Assembly: GCA_964526325.1 (NCBI GenBank)
Contig: CAZGKM010000011.1
Location: forward strand, 1 to 45,336
Direction of reading: 5' to 3'
DNA length: 45,336 nucleotides
Origin: JACPHD01 sp964526325
GTDB lineage: Bacteria; Patescibacteriota; Patescibacteriia; Patescibacteriales; GWC2-42-12
The notes beneath the pieces are model-generated. The model saw nothing but the letters and a program-made list of their open reading frames with translations, had not been told where the DNA came from and made no database searches. Positions 39,947 to 45,336 of the stretch are shown here, one piece after another. A program made the position numbers and the translations under genes. Every line of letters begins with the position of its first letter. The stretch's first letter is position 1.

Positions 39947-42900
39947 ATGATTAATTTTTTTCAAAACAAAATTTTTTTTAGTCGGAAAGTCTTTTTATTT
40001 GCGGCCGCAATCATTATGATTAGCGGTTTTTTTGTCGCTCCTCCTTCCGCGTTCGCGATAATACTATCAGCGAATCCAACTACGCCAGTTCTTAACTCAG
40101 CTGATAATTATGTAATTCTCGCAAAGACAGCAGTCACAACCACCGGAACCACTGCGGTTACCGGAAATATAGGGATTAGCCCGGCGGCATCGAGTTTTAT
40201 TACCGGATTTTCATTAGTAATAGATTCCTCAACTGCATTTTCAACATCAGACCTCGTAACCGGGAATGTCTATGCTTCCGACTATTTGGGAGGGACAACT
40301 TCCGTTGACCTTACCACGGCGATAGGCGACATGGAAACCGCGTACACTAATATTGCTGGGATGGTAGATCCCACTCCAACCAACGAACTAGGTGCCGGAA
40401 ATATCGGCGGAATGACACTTACTCGTGGTATCTACAAATGGAGTACCGATGTTACCATACCGACAAACGTTACTCTCTCGGGTAGTGCAAGTGATGTGTG
40501 GATTTTCCAAATAGCGGGAGATTTAAGTATCGCCTCCGCTAAGAATGTAATACTCTCCGGCGGAGCTCTAGCCTCAAATGTTTTTTGGCAGGTCGGCGGT
40601 CCTACCGGCGCAACTCTCGAAACGTATTCTACTTTTAACGGTATTATATTAACCGCCAAGCAGGTTATTATCCAAACCGGCGCAGTATTAAATGGCAGAG
40701 CGCTGGCGCAAACTCAAGTTACGCTTGACGCAAATACCGTTTCTATTTCTGACACGGCGCCGGTGCTAACCGGTCCGGTGTTTATTGATACTAACGTAAA
40801 CGGCGCTCGTAATTCAGGAGAACTATCTTTCGCTACGATTCAAGAGGCGATTGATGCCGCATCTTCCGGCGACACAATTGTTGCTGACGCTGGGACATAT
40901 GCGGAAGATCTAAGTATTTTATCTAGCAAGACAAATTTAGAAATAATAGGGACCGGTTCGTCAACTATAAAAGGCGTTGGGACTAATTTGGTTGCAAATT
41001 ACCCTCAGGTAGTGTCAAACATTGAAATTCTGGCGAGTGGAGTAAAATTACACGGCTTTATTATTGAGGCACCAGACTATTCCATGCTGACATATTCAAG
41101 CGGAATGCTTATTGGCGCGGCGGATGTTGAAATATATAACAACACATTTAAAGTCGGCGCATATAGTGATGGTAATACGGCGATGAGTAACGGCATACAA
41201 TCCTGGAGCGCTCTAAACATACCCGGAGTTGATATTTCCGGATTAAACATTCACGACAACACTTTTACATCTCTTTCTGCGGAAGCGGCCGGATATGAGG
41301 GTATTTATCTTAATTTGGATGCCGGAACCGGAACATCAACGATTCAAAATAATACTTTCACCGGTAGCATATTTCGGGGAATTACAACCGAACGTTCACG
41401 CACAAATATTATCGGTAATACAATAACTAATGATTTATCGCCGAGCAGCGCTGGCTATTCGGGGACAGGCGGATGGCAGGGAATTAATATAGGTGGCGCG
41501 AATGCGGGAGCGATAGATTCAATTTTAGTTTCTGGAAATACTGTGCAAGGTTCGTCCTCGAGTAATGGTTTTACTTATGGCATTAAACTAGGATACACAA
41601 CCGGTTCAACTTTTAGCAACGTTTCTCTTATAAACAACTCAATTCATAATTCAGGAATATCAGAAATATGGACGAAAATTTCTGCTGCCGGTATTACATT
41701 AAGCAATAATGATCTTTCTGGCACTACGGGAAACGGCATTGAAAATAGTGATATTTCCACAGCACTTAATGCGACGCAAAACTGGTGGGGAAGTTCAAGT
41801 TCTACGACTATTGCTACGCTTATTTCCGGCCCAGTAAATTATAATCCTTGGTATACCGATGCGGGAATGACAACGCTTGAGGCGACTACAACGCCGGACA
41901 TAAACGGATATCCGACAGTAACGCTTACAAACGAAATTACGGCAACCATATCAACAAGCGCCGGCGCTGTTAGCGTAATTATTCCGGACGGAACAATAAT
42001 TACGGGGCCAATGGGCTGGGACGGAACAATTACTCTTCCTGTTGTTACTTCGGCATACACTCTTACGCCAGATTCCGGTTTTACGGCATCAATGGTTTCT
42101 GCCATAGAGATTGGCGCCGGAGATTTGCATTTAACGTTTAATCAGGCGGTTAAGCTTACTTTTACGGGATTGGCAGGAAAACTAGTCGGCTGGTCTCAAG
42201 CCGGTGTCTTTTATCAGATAACGGCCGCCTGTGATAGTCTTACAAATCCTACGCTTGGCGCCGGAGCGGATTGTAAAATTGACGATAGCGGAGACCTTAT
42301 AATATGGACTATGCATTTCTCGGCTTTTATTACCTACACTCAGGCAGTTATCCCGCCTTCTGGCGGTGGCGGAGGAGGCGGCAGCGTTCCTCTGTCTACA
42401 ACCGACGCCTACGCCGATTGGCTAGCCCAGAAAGCAGCCGAACAAACTCCGACATCACCATGGTTACCGCAAATTTTAGGCGAAAAAGTTTATACCCAAC
42501 TAGAACAAATTTTAATTGACGCGGCGGCGATTTGGACGGAAAATATAAATATTATTCTAGGCAATGTTAACGCCGTACGCAACCTAAGCGCCGAACAACT
42601 TACGGCCGATAAGTATCTTAGCGATTTAACTCACAATCAAATAAATTTATTGCCGGCTGATATTAATCGTTTAAATTGGTTTATAACTTATGGTACGCTC
42701 AGCACTAAAATTTTAGGAGCAGGGGAAAGAGCCGGAGTCTTAAATTCTTATAAATCCGCTTTCGGCAAACTACCTAGAACCGAAGCCGAGTGGCAAGACG
42801 TTATTAAAATCGCTAACGGCCGTTGGCCGAGCGAAAGGAGTACAACGGCAGAATCGAAAGCTAAAGTGTCTTTTGAAAAAATATATGGACGCAATGCCAA

Positions 42901-43087
42901 TATGAATAATACCAACGACGATGCCGCCGTTACGATTATGGCTTACGGCTTAAGACCGAGCACGCGCAATTTAAATTCGGAAAGAATCGCGATTGTTTCC
43001 TTTAAATATTTTATTAAGTACATGCCGGTTTCCGCTATAGATTGGGATATGGTTAGGGCAATTGCTTATTCGGGATCCAAGAGATAA
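39947..43087 (+). CDS. secreted modular protein: DUF3494 ice-binding domain + beta-helix + repeat C-terminus
   Basis: 1046 residues. Seen: signal peptide (1-37, ending PPSAFA); residues of about 45-270 match DUF3494, the ice-binding beta-solenoid (NYVILAKTAVTTTG, GNIGISPAAS, GGMTLTRGIYKW, WIFQIAGDL, VFWQVGG, NGIILTAKQVIIQTGA, NGRALAQ); about 285-645 a right-handed parallel beta-helix (ATIQEAIDAASSGDTIV, then N-x-ΦxxNxΦ repeats); 680-800 a beta domain; Gly linker GGGGGGG near 805; then a helical C-terminus (820-1046) with three related 30-residue units (YKSAFGKLPRTEAEWQDVI, FEKIYGRNANM, FKYFIKYMPVSAIDWDMVR). The last are probably a surface-anchoring module. DUF3494 also serves as an adhesin, so ice binding is not certain. 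Confidence 0.88.
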   Translation: MINFFQNKIFFSRKVFLFAAAIIMISGFFVAPPSAFAIILSANPTTPVLNSADNYVILAKTAVTTTGTTAVTGNIGISPAASSFITGFSLVIDSSTAFSTSDLVTGNVYASDYLGGTTSVDLTTAIGDMETAYTNIAGMVDPTPTNELGAGNIGGMTLTRGIYKWSTDVTIPTNVTLSGSASDVWIFQIAGDLSIASAKNVILSGGALASNVFWQVGGPTGATLETYSTFNGIILTAKQVIIQTGAVLNGRALAQTQVTLDANTVSISDTAPVLTGPVFIDTNVNGARNSGELSFATIQEAIDAASSGDTIVADAGTYAEDLSILSSKTNLEIIGTGSSTIKGVGTNLVANYPQVVSNIEILASGVKLHGFIIEAPDYSMLTYSSGMLIGAADVEIYNNTFKVGAYSDGNTAMSNGIQSWSALNIPGVDISGLNIHDNTFTSLSAEAAGYEGIYLNLDAGTGTSTIQNNTFTGSIFRGITTERSRTNIIGNTITNDLSPSSAGYSGTGGWQGINIGGANAGAIDSILVSGNTVQGSSSSNGFTYGIKLGYTTGSTFSNVSLINNSIHNSGISEIWTKISAAGITLSNNDLSGTTGNGIENSDISTALNATQNWWGSSSSTTIATLISGPVNYNPWYTDAGMTTLEATTTPDINGYPTVTLTNEITATISTSAGAVSVIIPDGTIITGPMGWDGTITLPVVTSAYTLTPDSGFTASMVSAIEIGAGDLHLTFNQAVKLTFTGLAGKLVGWSQAGVFYQITAACDSLTNPTLGAGADCKIDDSGDLIIWTMHFSAFITYTQAVIPPSGGGGGGGSVPLSTTDAYADWLAQKAAEQTPTSPWLPQILGEKVYTQLEQILIDAAAIWTENINIILGNVNAVRNLSAEQLTADKYLSDLTHNQINLLPADINRLNWFITYGTLSTKILGAGERAGVLNSYKSAFGKLPRTEAEWQDVIKIANGRWPSERSTTAESKAKVSFEKIYGRNANMNNTNDDAAVTIMAYGLRPSTRNLNSERIAIVSFKYFIKYMPVSAIDWDMVRAIAYSGSKR

Positions 43088-43102
43088 ATTAAACGTCGCA
43101 AA

Positions 43103-43145
43103 TAGAGTTCCTTGTTTTAATTTTTAAGGCAAGGGACTCTTTTTG
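43103..43145 (+). terminator. intrinsic terminator
   Basis: 11-bp stem 43103-43113 / 43129-43139 with one G-T pair and a 15-nt AT loop, followed by TTTTTG. Confidence 0.88.
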
Positions 43146-43170
43146 TTATCCGACTATTTACATAACAAAA
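43141..43170. repeat. 9-bp perfect inverted repeat TTTTGTTAT/ATAACAAAA
   Basis: Arms 43141-43149 and 43162-43170 with a 12-nt spacer, overlapping the T-tract of the preceding terminator. Could be an operator for the next gene. Confidence 0.4.
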
Positions 43171-43243
43171 AATATTCGCTCAAGATGGAATAAAATCTCT
43201 CTACTGGACATTTTTCCTAATATCTGCTAAGACAATCTAAACG

Positions 43244-43268
43244 AGAATAGCTAAACGCTATTCTTTTA
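43244..43268 (+). terminator. attenuator-like hairpin just before the lysozyme-like gene
   Basis: Perfect 8-bp stem AGAATAGC (43244-43251) / GCTATTCT (43257-43264), TAAAC loop, then TTTAGTTTT. It ends only 18 nt before the ATG at 43283, so it would cut short or regulate transcripts entering this gene. Confidence 0.55.
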
Positions 43269-43282
43269 GTTTTGGCATATAT

Positions 43283-44017
43283 ATGAACAAAAGAAATAAT
43301 AAGTCGGAACAGCAGAGAAACGCTCGAAAAAAGCGCGATAAAAAAAGAAGACTACGTGAAAAGGAGCCAATTATTATCAAAAATCCGGTTAAAACGGATA
43401 AAACCAAATTTTTGGTCGTATTTTTGTTTTTACTTATAATTTCGTTATCAGTATTAATACCAACCAAAGAAAATAGCAAGTTGGATTGTTTGCCGGCTAA
43501 AGGCTTCTCAACCCTAACGCCTTATAAAAACTACAGCAATCAGTATATCGGTAAAATAAAAAAAGAAGAAATAAAAAGCGATCTATATGAAAAAATTTAT
43601 AGCATAGTGAAAAACACGCCCATGGAGGCTATGATAGAGGAAATTTCCAAGCGGGATAAAACCGTCGCGGCTTTTATGGTCGGCATCGGCATGAAAGAAA
43701 GCAAATTCGGGATTTATTCTCCGAAAAAGGACGGGCATACTTGCTATAATTATTGGGGCTACCGCGGCAAAGAAAATACGACTGACAGCGGCTACTCGTG
43801 CTTTAATAACCCGGAGCAAGCCGTAAAAATCGTCGGCGACAGAATAGAAGCTCTGGTTAATTACGGGCGGACTACGCCGGAAGAAATGGTAGTTTGGAAA
43901 TGCGGTTATACTTGCGATTGGGATAATCCGAAAAATGTTGATAAATGGATTAAAGATGTGGCTATCCATTACTACGGCATAACTCTTGGCAATCAATTGG
44001 CCAAATTAACAAAATAA
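43283..44017 (+). CDS. membrane-anchored lysozyme-like (glucosaminidase/transglycosylase-like) protein
   Basis: 244 residues: a highly basic cytoplasmic start (1-29, many Lys/Arg), one membrane helix (about 42-60), a linker, then an outer lysozyme-fold domain. Seen: AAFMVGIGMKESKFG (about 129-143), where Glu139 fits the catalytic Glu of lytic transglycosylases/glucosaminidases, NYWGYRG (156-162), and four Cys (154, 173 and two in KCGYTCDW) that could form disulfides. GYRG and the Trp/Tyr pattern match CPR glucosaminidase-like domains that I recall. Probably trims peptidoglycan at the surface. A terminator-like hairpin precedes the start. Confidence 0.8.
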   Translation: MNKRNNKSEQQRNARKKRDKKRRLREKEPIIIKNPVKTDKTKFLVVFLFLLIISLSVLIPTKENSKLDCLPAKGFSTLTPYKNYSNQYIGKIKKEEIKSDLYEKIYSIVKNTPMEAMIEEISKRDKTVAAFMVGIGMKESKFGIYSPKKDGHTCYNYWGYRGKENTTDSGYSCFNNPEQAVKIVGDRIEALVNYGRTTPEEMVVWKCGYTCDWDNPKNVDKWIKDVAIHYYGITLGNQLAKLTK

Positions 44018-44030
44018 TATAATTTTAAAT

Positions 44031-44064
44031 AAAAAATGCTCCGCGATTTAGCGGGGCTTTTTTT
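44031..44064 (+). terminator. intrinsic terminator, shares core with 39739
   Basis: GCTCCGC (44038-44044) / GCGGGGC (44051-44057), GATTTA loop, seven T. Loop and right arm are identical to the terminator at 39739-39770. Confidence 0.88.
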
Positions 44065-44082
44065 AAGTCAATTTTTAATTAT

Positions 44083-44114
44083 AAAAAAAAGAGGGGGTTG
44101 TTTAAAACTCCCTC
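44083..44114 (-). terminator. intrinsic terminator of the reverse-strand secreted gene
   Basis: Minus strand: GAGGG (complement of 44110-44114), AT-rich loop containing GTTT/AAAC, CCCTC (complement of 44091-44095), then eight T. The GAGGG arm can alternatively pair with a CCCTC further upstream (complement of 44167-44171). Confidence 0.85.
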
Positions 44115-44171
44115 ACACTAGAGATGTATTTCGCGCAGTACAAGAGCGAAATATGTCTCGTACTGCGAGGG
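44110..44171 (-). other. nested, competing hairpins in the 3' region of the secreted gene
   Basis: 14-bp stem 44121-44134 / 44146-44159 (two G-T pairs) with an 11-nt loop; the loop's first 7 nt (44135-44141, GCAGTAC) are complementary to the 7 nt right after the stem (44160-44166, GTACTGC). An outer CCCTC/GAGGG stem (44110-44114 / 44167-44171) encloses all and shares an arm with the terminator. Confidence 0.7.
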
Positions 44172-44173
44172 CT

Positions 44174-44815
44174 TTAATTTTGATAAAAGCGCAATTGCAT
44201 GACTTTTAAGCCATTATTATCGTAACTCCACAGGTAATCCTGTAAAGCAGCGGAAAATAACGGGTAGCTTTCGGTTGTACCGTCGCCATCAAGGTCAGCG
44301 TAGACATAAAGCAATTCTTTGCTTACGTCAATAAATTTGCTTTTACCGGCAGACCTGGAAATTTCCAGAGTAGTAATACTACAAATCTGCTCGTCATCAG
44401 CTGTACCGAAAATGCCATCAACACCGGCCGAGGTAGCGCAAGGAGTAGTTTTAGAACTACCGCCTGGTTTACCTAATGCTCTCGCATAAACGCTGTAAAC
44501 AGTTGTGCCGGTATTGTCCGGGTCAGGGTTTGGCAATTGAAATTTAGCGCCATTTCCATCGGTGCCGTTGGCATCGATTACTTGAAAAGTCGGGCCTTCA
44601 GATAATTTGATCGAGGTTTTTCCAATTAATGGAACAAAGATGCGATGACCGTCGTTAGACATGTCAGCTGTTTTGTCCTTGGATACGCCTATAATGTTCA
44701 AATTATAATGAGCACCGCTTGGCGCGCCATTACCGGTTAAAGCTGATACCTTAAAAGGTGAAATCACGAGTGAAAACATCGTGAGAACGATTAAAGCTGG
44801 GATAAACTTCTTCAT
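44174..44815 (-). CDS. small secreted protein of unknown function
   Basis: 213 residues. Seen: signal peptide of about 25 residues (LIVLTMFSLVISPFKVSA), then a mature beta-rich domain beginning LTGNGAPSGAHYNLNIIGVS. Two Cys (in TTPCATSAG and EQICSIT) may form a disulfide, and DGIFGTADDEQ and YADLDGDGTTES resemble calcium-binding Asp loops. No family recognised with certainty, though GAPSGAHYNLNIIGV is a stretch I associate with small secreted proteins of unknown function. SD GGGGGTGA 7 nt before the ATG, good promoter, hairpin leader and strong terminator: a well-expressed single gene. Confidence 0.8.
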   Translation of the reverse strand: MKKFIPALIVLTMFSLVISPFKVSALTGNGAPSGAHYNLNIIGVSKDKTADMSNDGHRIFVPLIGKTSIKLSEGPTFQVIDANGTDGNGAKFQLPNPDPDNTGTTVYSVYARALGKPGGSSKTTPCATSAGVDGIFGTADDEQICSITTLEISRSAGKSKFIDVSKELLYVYADLDGDGTTESYPLFSAALQDYLWSYDNNGLKVMQLRFYQN

Positions 44816-44854
44816 AATTATTCACCCCCTCTCTAGTTTTTAAATATCGTTTGC

Positions 44855-44874
44855 TGGCGTCCTTTCGGACACCA
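44855..44874 (-). promoter_or_regulatory. GAAA-tetraloop hairpin in the 5' leader
   Basis: On the minus strand TGGTGTCC-GAAA-GGACGCCA, an 8-bp stem with one G-T pair and a GNRA tetraloop, about 40 nt before the start codon and just below the promoter. Could stabilise the mRNA or bind a ligand or protein. Confidence 0.65.
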
Positions 44875-44881
44875 TCAAAAC

Positions 44882-44914
44882 ATTATACTTTACCACTTCT
44901 ATTTTTTTTGTCAA
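44882..44914 (-). promoter_or_regulatory. promoter of the secreted-protein gene
   Basis: Minus strand: TTGACA (complement of 44909-44914); TATAAT (complement of 44882-44887) at 21-nt spacing, or TAAAGT (complement of 44887-44892) at 16-nt spacing with an extended TGG. One of the two -10 boxes is used. Confidence 0.65.
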
Positions 44915-44960
44915 GAAATTTTTACGCTCGGCAACAAATACAACACAAAAAAATTATTCT

Positions 44961-44984
44961 GTCAAAAGGGAAAAACCCTTGACA
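44961..44984 (+). promoter_or_regulatory. inverted repeat overlapping a TTGACA box
   Basis: GTCAA..GGG (44961-44970) pairs with CCCTTGAC (44976-44983) with a 2-nt bulge; the right arm overlaps TTGACA (44979-44984). No good -10 follows at 16-18 nt (TAAAAA at 45002), so promoter activity is doubtful. Confidence 0.3.
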
Positions 44985-45122
44985 TAAAAAGGATTGTTTG
45001 TTAAAAAATACATATAAATTATTAATAATAAAAGCTAATATTATGACAAGCTTTTATCTATTAAAAAATTTGCAAGTAAGAATTTGGCTCTATTTTAGTG
45101 CTTTAAAATTTAAATCAAAAAT

Positions 45123-45154
45123 AAACCGCGGTTAATTCAGCCGGCGGTTTTTTT
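45123..45154 (+). terminator. terminator with no obvious gene
   Basis: AACCGC (45124-45129) / GCGGTT (45144-45149), then a T-run to 45154. The only upstream frame (45043-45135, 30 codons) overlaps the hairpin and looks like chance; a small RNA from about 44985 is possible. Confidence 0.7.
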
Positions 45155-45171
45155 GTTTTGTCATTTTTAAA

Positions 45172-45215
45172 TTTTTTTGTAATCTTTAGTTTATTTGTCC
45201 GTCGTAGTTTATAAT
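45172..45215 (+). promoter_or_regulatory. bipartite promoter-like element, copy 2
   Basis: TTGTAAT (45177-45183), 14 nt, TCCGTCGTAG (45198-45207), then TATAAT (45210-45215). Same sequence words and the same spacing as at 39826-39868. Confidence 0.6.
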
Positions 45216-45336
45216 AGAAGAGTAATTTTGTTTATTCCATATTAAATTAATTAATAAATAAGATTAAGCCGGCGCAAATTATCCGATAAATGATAAAGGT
45301 CGAAATAATCGGTGCTCCTCGCTTAATCCAACCCGC

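Larger units (their letters stand above)
44875..45336. other. gene-poor AT-rich end of the window
   Basis: Holds the reverse promoter at 44882-44914, an inverted repeat overlapping a forward TTGACA (44961-44984), a forward terminator (45123-45154) with no convincing gene before it, and the second copy of the bipartite promoter-like element. Transcription from that last promoter would read off the end of the window. Confidence 0.6.

Noticed and set aside
44121..44166. H-type pseudoknot
   Set aside because: The loop-tail pairing has no linker to cross a 14-bp stem, so both helices cannot form fully at once; mutually exclusive folding is more plausible.
44110..44171. Integron attC site
   Set aside because: Imperfect palindrome, but the GTTRRRY/RYYYAAC core sites are missing and there is no integrase.
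45043..45135. 30-codon frame MTSFYLLKNLQ...
   Set aside because: Composition looks random, it lacks an SD or family resemblance, and its end runs into the terminator stem.

Overview
The window reads as part of a small, AT-rich bacterial genome of the Candidate Phyla Radiation (Patescibacteria). The reasons are gene content and style: two DUF4012 membrane proteins, a DUF5679 zinc ribbon, a DUF3160 protein, a Wzy-like/TPR fusion, a divergent Tgt, many single-domain glycosyltransferases, almost no Shine-Dalgarno sequences, and short GC-rich palindromes inside coding regions of a type I recall from CPR genomes. The phylum call is an inference from family recall; no rRNA or ribosomal protein gene is present to confirm it. 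The sequence is a scaffold with two 100-N gaps. The gap at 16646-16745 is flanked by an exact 55-base duplication and is probably an unmerged contig overlap. The gap at 2500-2599 is a real break joining two unrelated gene fragments.

Layout. 1-411 is mostly non-coding, with one possible 30-residue membrane peptide. 412-1295 is a two-gene unit of unknown proteins with strong ribosome binding sites and a strong terminator. 1364-2806 holds a DrrA-like ABC ATPase, the start of its permease, and, past the gap, the end of an unknown protein. 2885-4703 is a DNA-damage block: an AlkD-like glycosylase, LexA and a small zincin. 4888-7617 carries a large DUF3160 membrane protein and a 51-residue DUF5679 zinc ribbon. 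7739-13365 is one operon: a lone receiver protein overlapping a MacA-like fusion protein, then a MacB-type ATPase and two different MacB/FtsX-type permeases. 13526-16532 pairs a DUF4012 protein with MreB.

16753-30265 is a cell-surface glycan locus: four GT4 glycosyltransferases, a GT2 with its DUF2304 partner, a UDP-glucuronate decarboxylase-like epimerase, a PMT/GT39-like membrane transferase, a membrane-anchored methyltransferase, a reverse-strand polytopic protein, and a secreted subtilase with FG-GAP-like repeats. 30320-30838 (reverse) is an unknown protein with an excellent promoter and RBS. 31040-39727 carries a second DUF4012 protein, a surface protein with DUF11-like domains, a divergent Tgt, and a Wzy-like/TPR protein. 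39947-44815 is a secretome patch: a modular DUF3494 + beta-helix surface protein, a membrane-anchored lysozyme-like protein and a small secreted protein whose 3' region is highly structured.

Taken together, most genes build, export, attach or remodel the cell surface: sugars are made and transferred by the GT cluster, polymerised by the Wzy-like protein, possibly attached to the wall by the DUF4012 proteins (which look LCP-like in motif order), and trimmed by the subtilase and lysozyme-like protein. The observations most worth checking are the Tgt lacking all zinc ligands and the GGLAVGE loop, the competing-hairpin 3' region at 44083-44171, the shared promoter-like element at 39826/45172, GC-rich palindromes inserted in frame in proteins, and the sharp split between SD-less genes and a few unknown genes with near-perfect SDs.
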